From: Anaerolineales bacterium
Lineage (GTDB): Bacteria > Chloroflexota > Anaerolineae > JAAEKA01
DNA length: 64,000 bases
Assembly: GCA_020634615.1 (NCBI GenBank)
Contig: JACKBI010000010.1
Location: 1 to 64,000, forward strand
Direction: 5' to 3'
The stretch's first letter is position 1; every line of letters starts with the position of its first letter. A program made the position numbers and the translations under genes. Positions 38,773 through 47,669 of the stretch are shown piece after piece. The notes beneath the pieces are model-generated. The model was given only the letters and a program-made list of their open reading frames with translations. It was not told where the DNA came from and ran no database searches.

Positions 38773-40092
38773 ATGACGAAGACACTCATCCAACATGCCG
38801 ACGTCGTCACGCTGGACGCGGCTGGCACGATCCTGCGCGACGCTGAAGTTGCGATCGATGGCGAGCGCATCGTGGCGGTCGGCCGCGCGCCGGCTGGCTT
38901 TCAGCCTGACGAGGCTCTAGACGCTACCAACCATGTGCTGATGCCCGGTTTTGTCAACGCACATACGCACGCGCCGATGACCTTTGAGCGCGGCTGGGCG
39001 GAGGACCTGCCGCTGGACCGCTGGTTCAACGAGCGGGTCTGGGTGGTCGAGTCGCAACTGACCGATGAGGACGTCTACTGGGGCGCGCTGCTGGCGGTGG
39101 CCGAAATGATCCGCGGCGGCACAGTGGCGTTCGCCGACCACTACTTCTACATGGATCGTGTCGCCGATGCGGTTGAAACGTCCGGGCTGCGCGCGCTGCT
39201 GGCGTGGTGCGTTTTCGGCGAGGAGAACAACATCGGCACCGACCTGCAAGGAACGGTCGATTTCGTGCAGCGCTGGCAGGGAGCGGCCGACGGCCGGATC
39301 CGCACCGTCCTCGGCCCGCATTCGCCGTACATGTGCGAGCCGCGCTTTCTGGCGCGCACGGCTGCGGTGGCGGCCCGCATTGGCGTCGGCATCCACATCC
39401 ATCTGGCCGAGTCGCAGGAGCAGGTGGACAACTCGCTCAAGTTGCATGACCGCTCGCCGGTCGAGGTGTTGGAGACCAACGGCGTGTTCGACGTTCCGAC
39501 CATCGCTGCCCATTGCATCAGCATCAACGAGATCGACCAGGAGATCCTGGCACGCCATGAAGTCACTGTGGTGCAGTGTCCCAATTGCCACATGAAGCTG
39601 GGAATGGGGGTGACCCCTGTGCCAGCTTTGCAAGCCAAAGGAGTCAACGTGGCGCTGGGCACGGATGGCACGGCCAGCAGCAACGATCTCAACATGCTTA
39701 AGGAGGCGCGCCTGGCGGCGTTGATCCAGAAACTGCATCACCGCGACCCGGAGGTGATGCCTGGCGACTTGCCGCTGCGCATGGCAACCCAGAACGGTGC
39801 ACGTGCGCTGGGCTGGCCGGACAGCGGAACGATCACGCCCGGCGCGCTGGCGGATTTGATCCTGCTGGACTGTGACCAGCCACACTGGCGGCCGCGGCAC
39901 GATCTGGTGGCCAATCTTCTGCACAGCGCGCAGGCGGGTGACGTCAGCCACACCATGGTTGCCGGCCGCTGGCTGATGAAGGATCGCCGCCTGCTGACGC
40001 TGGACGTGGAACGTATCCTCTGGGAGGCGGAGAAGCGCGCGCTGGCGCTGGTGGGCGGGGAGCTGAGCGTCGTTCGGATGTATGCGGCGTGA
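38773..40092 (+). CDS. Amidohydrolase, probable MTA/SAH deaminase
   Basis: This 439-residue TIM-barrel metallohydrolase of the ATZ/TRZ-MtaD group would deaminate 5'-methylthioadenosine/S-adenosylhomocysteine or a related base. Metal ligands and active-site residues appear in order: 'PGFVNAHTHAPMTFERGWAEDLPLDRWF', 'HIHLAESQEQV', 'IAAHCISI', 'GTDGTASSNDLNM'. The small beta-sandwich is formed by the two ends (TLIQHADVVTLD... and ...GALADLILLD). Guanine deaminase-like and triazine hydrolase relatives share these motifs, so the substrate is inferred from closest pattern. Confidence 0.85.
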   Translation: MTKTLIQHADVVTLDAAGTILRDAEVAIDGERIVAVGRAPAGFQPDEALDATNHVLMPGFVNAHTHAPMTFERGWAEDLPLDRWFNERVWVVESQLTDEDVYWGALLAVAEMIRGGTVAFADHYFYMDRVADAVETSGLRALLAWCVFGEENNIGTDLQGTVDFVQRWQGAADGRIRTVLGPHSPYMCEPRFLARTAAVAARIGVGIHIHLAESQEQVDNSLKLHDRSPVEVLETNGVFDVPTIAAHCISINEIDQEILARHEVTVVQCPNCHMKLGMGVTPVPALQAKGVNVALGTDGTASSNDLNMLKEARLAALIQKLHHRDPEVMPGDLPLRMATQNGARALGWPDSGTITPGALADLILLDCDQPHWRPRHDLVANLLHSAQAGDVSHTMVAGRWLMKDRRLLTLDVERILWEAEKRALALVGGELSVVRMYAA

Positions 40093-40180
40093 CAGGGTGA
40101 GGGACGACTGGACTGCAACCCATCATTTGCAGCTTGCCCGATCTCACCTGCCACCCGCCACCTGCCATTCCCTCCCGCCT

Positions 40181-40209
40181 TTGACAGCCCACTAAAAATC
40201 GGATAAAAT
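40181..40209 (+). promoter_or_regulatory. Promoter of the EF-G-like gene, with long leader
   Basis: TTGACA (40181-40186) and TAAAAT (40204-40209) are 17 bp apart. The 40210-40407 leader is about 190 nt and has no gene. It contains an imperfect GC-rich hairpin (GCCGCCGGC...GCTGGCGGC) and a palindromic repeat at 40347-40377 before GGAGGA and the ATG. Confidence 0.75.
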
Positions 40210-40346
40210 TAACCTACTGCCGCCGGCTGATCGCCTTGGGGTGATGCTGGCGGCCTTGCATGTCGGCTACCGGCATGTCAAGCAGAGCGCTGACCATCGC
40301 ATCATGCAGGCCGCGAGGTTCTCGGCAACAAAGATCAACGCTCAGA

Positions 40347-40377
40347 GGCTACCCAGTCCCGCAGCGAAGCGGAGCGG
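40347..40377. repeat. Palindromic repeat in the EF-G-like leader
   Basis: The core TCCCGCAGCGAAGCGGAGCGG is shared, in one or other orientation, with 17182-17214, 20264-20290 and the right arm near 57568-57592. CCGC and GCGG can pair around AGCGAA. Here it is preceded by GGCTACCC, as in the 57463 arm. Confidence 0.65.
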
Positions 40378-40407
40378 AAAACAAAATACGCCGGAGGATT
40401 ATCCCCA

Positions 40408-42486
40408 ATGAAGTATTATCCTGCAGATCGTGTTCGCGTCATCGCCCTTGCTGGCCACAGCGGATCAGGCAAAACATCGCTGGCTGAAGCAATGCTTTTT
40501 GACTCGGGCGCATTGACGCGTCTGGGCCGCACCGAAGACGGCAACACGGTTTCAGACTCTGACCCCGAGGAGAAGCGGCGCGGCATCTCCATCAGCCTTG
40601 CCACCATGCCGGTTGAGTGGCAGGGCTACAAAATCACTGTGCTGGATACGCCCGGCTACGTCGATTTTATGGGCGAGGTCTACAGCGCTGTTTCGGCCGT
40701 TGATGCCGTGCTGCTGGTCATTGATGCAGTCAGTGGTGTTGAAGTCGGTACTGAGCTTGCCTGGCAGGTCGCGCGCGATGCCAACGTACCTGTGATTGTG
40801 TACGTCAACAAGATGGCGCGCGAGAATGCCAGCATGGAACTTGCCATGAACAGCCTGCGCGGCTCGCTGGATGGCACCTTCGTGCCGGTCCAGTTGCCCA
40901 TCGGCAAGGAAGCCGGGTTCAACGGCGTCGTGGACCTGCTCAGCGGGCAGGCGTATCTCGGCGTCGAGGGCAAGAAGGCGCCGGTGCCGGCCGACATGGT
41001 CGACCAGGTCGAAGAGGCACACACGGAGTTGATGGATGTCGCGGCCGAGGGCGACGATGATCTGCTGGAGAAATACCTCGAGACGATGGAGCTGACGAGC
41101 GCGGAGATGAACCGCGGCTTCCGCGCCGCGGTGCGCAACGGGTCCGTCGTTCCCGTCTGTTTCGGCGACGCCACCCACAACATCGGCATTCGCGCCCTGA
41201 TGACGCTGCTGACCGAGATTGTCCCGTCGTTCCAGAACGGCGCGGGCACCAAGGCGCTGGACGCTCACGGCGAGCCCATCGTGATCAAACCGGATGCCAG
41301 CGGTCCGACCATTCTGTTTGCCTTCAAGACTGTGGCGGACCCCTTCGTTGGCAAGCTGACCTATTTCCGCGTCGTCTCCGGCGAGGCGCACATGGACGAG
41401 AGTCGCCTCTATAATCCGCGTGCAGCCACGGAGGAGCGGCTGGGCCAGTTCTACGTCATGCGCGGCAAGGAGCAGATCAACGTCGACAGGCTCGCGCTGG
41501 GCGACGTAGGTGCGCTGGCCAAGCTGGGCGAAACCGTCACAGGCGACACCCTCTGTCCGCAGAAGTCCCAGGTCCAGGTTATTGGGCCGACCTATCCCAA
41601 CCCGCTGTTCGAAGTCTCTGTGATGCCCAAAACGCAGCAGGACTCGGCCAAAATGGGGCCGGCCATGTCACGACTCCAGGAGCAGGATCCCACCGTGACC
41701 TGGCGTTTCGAAGGTGGTACCGGCCAGACGATTCTGTCAGGCATGGGCGACATCCACATCGAAGTCGCCGTGCACAATTTGCAGGAAAAGTTCGGTGTCG
41801 GTGTCGAGACCGCCGTGCCCAAGGTGCCTTTCAAGGAGACCATCTCCCGCTCGGCTACCGAGGTGTACCGTCACAAGAAGCAGACGGGCGGCGCAGGCCA
41901 GTTCGCCGAGGTACACATGGAAGTCAGGCCCATCGAAGGCGGGCAGGGTTTCGAATATGACACCAGCCGCATCTTCGGCGGGTCGATCTCAAACTCGTTC
42001 TTCCCCTCCATCGAGAAGGGCATCCGCTCGATCCTGGAGCAGGGCGTCGTCGCCGGCTATCCGGTCGAGGGCGTGCGCGCCGAGATCTACGACGGCAAGA
42101 TGCACCCGGTCGACTCCAAGGACATCGCCTTCCAGATCGCCGGTCGCGAGGCGTTCCGGCGTGCCTTCGAGAAGGCCGGCCCGGTGCTGCTGGAGCCCAT
42201 CTCGCTGGTCAAAGTCACTGTCCCCGACGAATACGTTGGCGACATCATCGGTGACCTGAACACCAAGCGCGCCATCGTGCTCGGCATGGGCCAGGAACGC
42301 GGCAAGAGCGTCATTGAAGCCAAGGTGCCGCAGGCCGAGCTGCAGCGCTACGCAGCCGAACTGCGTTCTCTCACCCAGGGACGTGGTATCTACACCGTGG
42401 AGCCGTCGCACTACGCGGCGGTGCCCAGCAACATAGCTCACGACATCATCGAGGCGGCCCGCAAGGAGCGCGAGGAAGAGAAATAG
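40408..42486 (+). CDS. Elongation factor G-like translation GTPase
   Basis: The 692 residues match EF-G throughout. G1 is GHSGSGKTSL, the switch region 'DPEEKRRGISI', G3 'DTPGYVDF', and domain II 'TLCPQKSQVQV'. Domain IV includes 'SATEVYRHKKQTGGAGQFAEV', and the C-terminal 'VPDEYVGDIIGDLNTKRAIVLGM' is the ribosome-contacting part. The G4 motif reads NKMA instead of NKxD, so the guanine-recognising Asp is missing. That fits a divergent EF-G paralog (as FusA2-type) rather than the main factor. No ribosomal protein genes (rpsL, rpsG, tuf) adjoin it, which supports the paralog reading. Confidence 0.85.
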   Translation: MKYYPADRVRVIALAGHSGSGKTSLAEAMLFDSGALTRLGRTEDGNTVSDSDPEEKRRGISISLATMPVEWQGYKITVLDTPGYVDFMGEVYSAVSAVDAVLLVIDAVSGVEVGTELAWQVARDANVPVIVYVNKMARENASMELAMNSLRGSLDGTFVPVQLPIGKEAGFNGVVDLLSGQAYLGVEGKKAPVPADMVDQVEEAHTELMDVAAEGDDDLLEKYLETMELTSAEMNRGFRAAVRNGSVVPVCFGDATHNIGIRALMTLLTEIVPSFQNGAGTKALDAHGEPIVIKPDASGPTILFAFKTVADPFVGKLTYFRVVSGEAHMDESRLYNPRAATEERLGQFYVMRGKEQINVDRLALGDVGALAKLGETVTGDTLCPQKSQVQVIGPTYPNPLFEVSVMPKTQQDSAKMGPAMSRLQEQDPTVTWRFEGGTGQTILSGMGDIHIEVAVHNLQEKFGVGVETAVPKVPFKETISRSATEVYRHKKQTGGAGQFAEVHMEVRPIEGGQGFEYDTSRIFGGSISNSFFPSIEKGIRSILEQGVVAGYPVEGVRAEIYDGKMHPVDSKDIAFQIAGREAFRRAFEKAGPVLLEPISLVKVTVPDEYVGDIIGDLNTKRAIVLGMGQERGKSVIEAKVPQAELQRYAAELRSLTQGRGIYTVEPSHYAAVPSNIAHDIIEAARKEREEEK

Positions 42487-42528
42487 GCCTGGCAGTCGTC
42501 CACAATCCAACCAGGCTTGTTTCAAAGC

Positions 42529-42561
42529 AAAAGCCCCCGATCTCACCGGTCGGGGGCTTTT
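42529..42561. terminator. Intrinsic terminator
   Basis: A 12-bp stem (AAAAGCCCCCGA / TCGGGGGCTTTT) with a 9-base loop ends in six T residues. It closes the EF-G-like gene and faces the convergent kinase gene. Confidence 0.92.
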
Positions 42562-42586
42562 TCACATGTTTTGACCTTGGCCGCTC

Positions 42587-42614
42587 GGGCCGGTCTCCCG
42601 ACCGTGCCCGCACC
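42587..42614. repeat. 28-base interspersed repeat, copy 2
   Basis: GGGCCGGTCTCCCGACCGTG plus eight bases match 29610-29637 at 25 of 28 positions. It again lies 26-45 bases past an intrinsic terminator between convergent genes. Confidence 0.7.
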
Positions 42615-42633
42615 AGGATGCATCCCGATCGTG

Positions 42634-44313
42634 CTATGTGCCGATGTCGGCAAGCCGCGATGGCTGGTCGCGGGGCGGCGGCGCCAGCAGGCGGGCCAGG
42701 CTAATCCGTGCCCGCACCAGGGTGCCGCGTTGTTGTCCCGGTCGCGGCGAAAGGATCAGCAACTGTCCGCCCAGCCATTCGACCCGCTCGCGAATGCTCA
42801 CCAGCCCCATTCCCGTGGGCGGCGTGTCATTGTTCTCCCATTCCCGCGAGATGCCACGACCGTCGTCCTCGACCTCCAGTATCAACCAATTCTCATCGAT
42901 CCAGATTCGTAGCCACGTATACTCGGAGCGCGCATGGCGTCTGGCGTTTGACAACGCTTCCTGGGCGATGAGGTAGAGGGCCGTTTCCACGTGGCGGTTA
43001 GGAATTTCGGGCAGATCCCCGATTTCAGCCGTCACCGCGAAGCCCAGCCGCCGTTGCTGATTGACAAAACCGCGCAACGCGCCGGCAAGTCCCCGGCTTT
43101 CCAGCATCAGCGGGCGCAGCTCCAGCAGCGACTGGCGGATCGCAACATTGACCTGCTGCACGAGATCGCGCAGAAGGTCCAGTTCCGCCCCGACCTGCTC
43201 CGGATGGTTGGTCGCGACTCGCCGCGCGACTTCGAGGTTCATCAGCAGCGATCCGACCAGTTGCGCCGCGCTGTCGTGCAGATTGCCCGCCAACCGGCGG
43301 CGCAGATCTTCCTCGGCCTGGATGATACGGTCGCGTTCATCGCGCAAGCTGCTGTACAGTCGGGCGTTCTCGATGGCGATGGACGCCTGCGCAGCCAGCG
43401 CAGCCAGCCATTCCATGTCTTCGACTGCGAAATCGCGGCCATCCTCGGTGTTGGAGACCATCAGCACGCCGAGGACGTTGCCGCGTGCCTGCAACGGAGC
43501 GCATAGCGCATTGCGGGTCGCGTAACCGGTCTTGTGGTCCAGCAACGGTGAGAAGACCGGGTCGCGCTGCGGGTTGTTGACGATCATCGGAAGACCGGTT
43601 TGCGCCACCCAGCCGGCGATGCCGTCGTCGATGGGAATCTGTTTCAGCGCATAGGCGTTGGCGGCGGCACCATGGGCCACGGCCACGACGAATTCGCGCC
43701 ACTCGGCCGCGATCAGCAACAGCGCAGAGTTTTCCGAACCCAGCGCATTGGCCGCCAGCGCGGTCGTGAACTGCAGCACGACGTCAATCTCGAGGCTGGA
43801 CGTGAGCGTGCGACTGAGCTCATAGAGCAGCCCGCTGCGGGTCAGACGGCGCTGCAACTGGTGGTTTTCCGTGGCCTGGGTGGCCAGCCGGGCTACGACG
43901 GCCACCAGCGCACCGACTGAGCCTGCCAGCGGCCTGTCAGGACGGTCAGGCGCGGCAAAAACCAGACTGATTCCGCCGAGGACCCCTTGACGTTGGCGAA
44001 TTGCGACGTGAACGATTGGCAGCGTCGGATGGACGGCTATGTCGGCCGGCGGAGCGGTGGAGGAGAGGGCGCCCTGCTCGGGCATCCATTCCTGAAGCTG
44101 GTCCAGCGTGCCTTCCCAGTCAGTGATTGCCTTCCCGACTGCCTCAGATATTTCTCCCGTGCTGTGGCGCATCGGTTTCGGCTGGAGCAAGAGGACGCTG
44201 CCGCCGACGGCAGACGTGTTCTGCACCAGCCACGGCAGGGCGTTCAGCCAAAACTCCGTCGATCCGGCTTCAATCGCCAGGCGCATCAACCGGTCCAACT
44301 GTGGATCGTTCAT
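42634..44313 (-). CDS. GAF-domain sensor histidine kinase (NarL-type partner class)
   Basis: This cytoplasmic 559-residue kinase has no transmembrane segment. An N-terminal divergent GAF-like region comes first. A clear GAF domain lies at about residues 170-320 ('ELSRTLTSSLEIDVVLQFTTALAANALG', 'IPIDDGIAGWVAQTGLPMIVNN'). The HisKA_3 dimerisation helix has the phospho-accepting His in 'LAGNLHDSAAQLVGSLLMNLE', and the HATPase has 'ALYLIAQEALSNARRHA' and 'DDGRGI...GMGLVSIRERVEWLGG'. Such kinases normally phosphorylate LuxR/NarL-type regulators, but no such gene is in the window, so it is an orphan here. The start is set at the ATG before MNDPQLDRLMRLA. Confidence 0.85.
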   Translation of the reverse strand: MNDPQLDRLMRLAIEAGSTEFWLNALPWLVQNTSAVGGSVLLLQPKPMRHSTGEISEAVGKAITDWEGTLDQLQEWMPEQGALSSTAPPADIAVHPTLPIVHVAIRQRQGVLGGISLVFAAPDRPDRPLAGSVGALVAVVARLATQATENHQLQRRLTRSGLLYELSRTLTSSLEIDVVLQFTTALAANALGSENSALLLIAAEWREFVVAVAHGAAANAYALKQIPIDDGIAGWVAQTGLPMIVNNPQRDPVFSPLLDHKTGYATRNALCAPLQARGNVLGVLMVSNTEDGRDFAVEDMEWLAALAAQASIAIENARLYSSLRDERDRIIQAEEDLRRRLAGNLHDSAAQLVGSLLMNLEVARRVATNHPEQVGAELDLLRDLVQQVNVAIRQSLLELRPLMLESRGLAGALRGFVNQQRRLGFAVTAEIGDLPEIPNRHVETALYLIAQEALSNARRHARSEYTWLRIWIDENWLILEVEDDGRGISREWENNDTPPTGMGLVSIRERVEWLGGQLLILSPRPGQQRGTLVRARISLARLLAPPPRDQPSRLADIGT

Positions 44314-44413
44314 GGCCGTTATTGTAGCTGCTTGACGCTGCGCAGGCAAGCAAGTTGGTAAGCGCCATGGAGTCGCCGCCCGGCGCCTGGCGGCATGTCG
44401 CACCCAGAAGCGG

Positions 44414-44443
44414 TTGGACAGGCGCAAGTTGTTCGGCTATACT
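44414..44443 (+). promoter_or_regulatory. Promoter of the permease-UspA gene
   Basis: TTGGAC (44414-44419) and TATACT (44438-44443) are 18 bp apart, only 18 bases before the ATG, with GGAGA as ribosome binding site between. Confidence 0.6.
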
Positions 44444-44461
44444 CTGGAGAGGCATTGACCC

Positions 44462-46867
44462 ATGACTTCTTCCCCCACTCGCAAGCTGCGCAATCCTCTT
44501 CAGGGCGTACTGGTCGGTGGCGCTGATCCCGCCAGTTCGCCACTCTATTCGTTCAGTGCGATCCTCAAGATCGGCGTGGCGGGCGGTGCCGCTGAGATCG
44601 TGTTCGGCGTCAGCGCGTGGATGGCTGTGCTGGTCATGCTGGCAGCGGTGTTTGTCTACGGTCTGGTGATCCACTGGGTACACGGTGGGCGGGGCGTACA
44701 GGGGCTCAGCGAAGAGGAGTTTGGCGGCTGGGCCATCCAGGTCAACGGAGCGATCGGGGCGGTCATGGTTATCGCGGCTGCGCTGGTCAGTCTGGCCGCG
44801 GCTGCGTCGCTGCTAGGCGATCTATTTCCAGCCCTACGCTCGCCGCTGATCTGGCGCATCACCGGCCAGGATGCGCTGGCGGTCGTCGTGGTGATGCTGC
44901 TGACGTGGGCTGTCAACAACCGGCCGAGGTGGCTGCCGGTGGTCTATCGCCCGGCGACGTTGGGAATCCTGCTGGTACTCTGGGGAATGGCATTGGCGGC
45001 GGTGCTGGGCGGGCAGTTGCGCCTGCCGGCCTTCGATCCCGCCGCGTTGACATCGCCAGAGCTGCGCCGCGCCACGCTTATCAGCTTTGCCAGCTTGCTG
45101 GGACTGCTGACAGGCGCGGAGATATTCACGTCGATCGAGTTGATTTTCGAGGGGTTGGAGCCGCAGCGCAGCCGCAAGGCGCTGCTGAGCCTGCTCCTGG
45201 TCACCGCAACCAGTCTTGTGTTCCTGCTGCTGGCCGGACCGGCCATCGTCGCGCAGATCGATCCGGCTGATGGCGCCTCGGTCGTCTATCAGGGAATGAC
45301 CGGTCTGCTGCCGGGATTGCTGGGCCCGGTCGCGGTGGCGATCGCAGTGCTGGTGCTGCTGGTGGTGACGGCCGCCGCGATGCTGGCCATGCAAAGTCTC
45401 GTACTGGGTCTGCGCGATCGACGCTACGCGCCGGCGTTTCTGGGCCAGCGCAACCGTTCCAACGTCGCCAACCGGCCCGTGCGTATTCTGGCCGGGGTCG
45501 CCGTCGTTTGCTTCCTCTTGCTCGGTTCCCAGCCGGCCATCTACCTGCCTGTTTACGTTGTGGGGACGCTGTTGCTGCTAGTCATCGTCAGCGCGGCTGC
45601 TGTGCGGCGGTCTCTGCGTTCGGGCGGCGACGGGCATCGCATCGGTCCACAGTCGCTGCTGGCCATGCTGGCCGCCGCAGTCATCTTCGTGGCGACCGTG
45701 CTGGTACTGGCTACAGGTCTGAGCAGCGGGGCCTGGGTCTATCTGGTGCTCATTCCCGTCCTGTATTTCATCTTCCGCTCGACCCGTCGCAAGATGGGAG
45801 CGCCGAACCCGTTGCAGGAGGAACTGGGGCGACGCGAGCAGGCCATGCACAATCTGGGCCAGCCGCAATCAGGGGACGGCCTGCGGGCGCGCATCCCCTC
45901 GCCCGCGTTGGTGCAGGCCGACGAAGCTGCCGACCGCGGTCGTGCGCCGCGCTGGACAGGCGACGCGGCCGTCATTCAGCAGGTCGCCGTGGCGCTGGAC
46001 GGGTCTGCGTTTTCCGAGGCTGCTCTACCGGTCGCCGAACGCATCGCGCGCATGTTCGACGCCACGCTGGTGCTGCTGACAGTGTTGCCAGCCCGTGGCG
46101 CATTGCGCATTTTGCCCAAGGGCCGCAGCTCTGGCAATCCGCTGGAAGCCGGCCAGGTCGAGACGGAGCTGTATCTCAGCGAGCTGGCGGGCAAATACCG
46201 GACCGCTGGCATTCGCACCGACTATTACCTGGCGGCCGGGCCGGTGGCGCAAGCCATCGACACCATGGTGCGCGAGCTCGACGCCGACCTACTTGTGATG
46301 TCCACCCACGGCCGGTCGGGCATCGGCCGGTTCATGCTGGGCAGCAATGCCAGCGCGGCCATTCAGGTTTCCTCGCGGCCGGTGCTGCTCATGCGGCCGC
46401 AGGCGGCGGGCACAGCTACGCCACTGGTGCGTAAGGTTCTCGCGCCGCTGGACGGCTCCAGCGCTGCCGAGCGCGTTCTGCCGTGGATGCAGGCCGTGGC
46501 CGCAGTGGTCGAGTGTGAGTTTATTCTGCTGGTGGTGCCGGAGGTGCCGGAGCCTGCCATGTACGGGGCGATGGCCGAGGCTGTCGATGATCTGCGCCAG
46601 CGCGCCGAAGCCAACTCGCAGCGCTACCTGGCGCAGATGACCGCGCGGCTGACCGATCTTGGGTTGCAGGTTCGCCCGGTTGTCGGCGGGTCACGGCCTG
46701 CGACGGCCATTCTGGAGTTGGCTGAGCAGGAAGAAGTGGACCTGATTTTGCTGGCGACCCACGGCCGCGGCGGCGTGGACCGGCTGATTATCGGAAGCGT
46801 CGCCGACCGCGTCGTGCATCACAGCACGTGCCCGGTGTTCCTTCTCCCGGTCAGCGAGCGAAGCTGA
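44462..46867 (+). CDS. APC-type permease fused to two UspA domains
   Basis: The 801-residue protein has about 12 hydrophobic helices in residues 30-440, starting with the amino acid/polyamine-permease-like 'LQGVLVGGADPASSPLYSFSAIL'. Two universal stress protein domains follow. The first (about 500-645) ends 'LVMSTHGRSGIGRFMLGSNASAAIQVSSRPVLLMRP', with the ATP-binding G-x2-G-x9-G(S) pattern (GRSGIGRFMLGS). The second (about 655-798) ends 'LLATHGRGGVDRLIIGSVADRVVHHSTCPVFLLPV'. The tail is cytoplasmic and probably regulates transport through nucleotide binding. The substrate is not determinable. Confidence 0.8.
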   Translation: MTSSPTRKLRNPLQGVLVGGADPASSPLYSFSAILKIGVAGGAAEIVFGVSAWMAVLVMLAAVFVYGLVIHWVHGGRGVQGLSEEEFGGWAIQVNGAIGAVMVIAAALVSLAAAASLLGDLFPALRSPLIWRITGQDALAVVVVMLLTWAVNNRPRWLPVVYRPATLGILLVLWGMALAAVLGGQLRLPAFDPAALTSPELRRATLISFASLLGLLTGAEIFTSIELIFEGLEPQRSRKALLSLLLVTATSLVFLLLAGPAIVAQIDPADGASVVYQGMTGLLPGLLGPVAVAIAVLVLLVVTAAAMLAMQSLVLGLRDRRYAPAFLGQRNRSNVANRPVRILAGVAVVCFLLLGSQPAIYLPVYVVGTLLLLVIVSAAAVRRSLRSGGDGHRIGPQSLLAMLAAAVIFVATVLVLATGLSSGAWVYLVLIPVLYFIFRSTRRKMGAPNPLQEELGRREQAMHNLGQPQSGDGLRARIPSPALVQADEAADRGRAPRWTGDAAVIQQVAVALDGSAFSEAALPVAERIARMFDATLVLLTVLPARGALRILPKGRSSGNPLEAGQVETELYLSELAGKYRTAGIRTDYYLAAGPVAQAIDTMVRELDADLLVMSTHGRSGIGRFMLGSNASAAIQVSSRPVLLMRPQAAGTATPLVRKVLAPLDGSSAAERVLPWMQAVAAVVECEFILLVVPEVPEPAMYGAMAEAVDDLRQRAEANSQRYLAQMTARLTDLGLQVRPVVGGSRPATAILELAEQEEVDLILLATHGRGGVDRLIIGSVADRVVHHSTCPVFLLPVSERS

Positions 46868-46908
46868 CACAAATCTCTACCCAGCTCCGCCCATCGGCGG
46901 CAACCTCC

Positions 46909-47658
46909 TCATCCGATCTCACGCGCCAGATATGCCTGCGTCAGTTCCTCCTTGGGTTGGCCGAAGAACTGGCCGGCCGGCGCACTTTCCACCACCTCGC
47001 CCAACCACATGAAAATGACATGGTCGGCCAGCCGCCGCGCCTGGTCGATGTCGTGGGTCACCAACACGACGGTGTATTTATCCTTGAGGGCGCACAAAAG
47101 ACCCTCTATGCCGCGTGCTGAGATGGGATCGAGAGAGGCCGTCGACTCGTCGCACAGCACGATTTCCGGTTCCACCGAGAGGGTACGCGCCAGGCATAAC
47201 CGCTGTTGCTGGCCCACGGAAAGGCTGGTGGCCGGCGCCTTAAGCCGGTCTGCCACCTCATCCCAGAGGCCGACAGCTTGCAGTTGCTCCTGCACCAGGG
47301 CGTGGATCTTGCCGTTGTGGCGGCCGTGGATGCGCGGGCCGTAGGCGACATTATCGAAGATCGACATCGGCAATGGGAACGGCTTTTGTGCCAGCAGGCC
47401 AACACGTGTGCGTACTTCCGTGACGTCAACGCCCGGATCATAGATGTTGATGTCGTCCAGCCGCACCTGGCCGCTGACCTTCACCTGGTCGTTGAGATCC
47501 AGGAGGCGGTTCAGCGCTTTCAACAACGTCGATTTGCCGCAACCCGATGGCCCGATGATGCAGGTGATCCTGCGCAAAGGAATTTCGACGGACACGTCGT
47601 TCAGGGTGTGCTTGTCGCCGTACCAGACGTTGAGATTGCGAACGGAGAGTGCAGTCAT
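46909..47658 (-). CDS. pstB: Phosphate ABC transporter ATP-binding protein
   Basis: This 249-residue ATPase drives phosphate import. It has Walker A GPSGCGKST, the PstB-typical 'LKALNRLLDLNDQVKVSGQV', and Q-loop 'GLLAQKPFPLPMSIFDNVAYGPRIHG'. Two motifs differ from the norm: the signature reads SVGQQQRLCLAR (usual SGGQQQRL) and the Walker B region reads CDESTASLDP (usual DEPTSALDP). Both keep the catalytic Glu. It is the last gene of the minus-strand pst operon, 11 bases after pstA. Confidence 0.92.
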   Translation of the reverse strand: MTALSVRNLNVWYGDKHTLNDVSVEIPLRRITCIIGPSGCGKSTLLKALNRLLDLNDQVKVSGQVRLDDINIYDPGVDVTEVRTRVGLLAQKPFPLPMSIFDNVAYGPRIHGRHNGKIHALVQEQLQAVGLWDEVADRLKAPATSLSVGQQQRLCLARTLSVEPEIVLCDESTASLDPISARGIEGLLCALKDKYTVVLVTHDIDQARRLADHVIFMWLGEVVESAPAGQFFGQPKEELTQAYLAREIG

Positions 47659-47669
47659 GCGTGTTGCCT

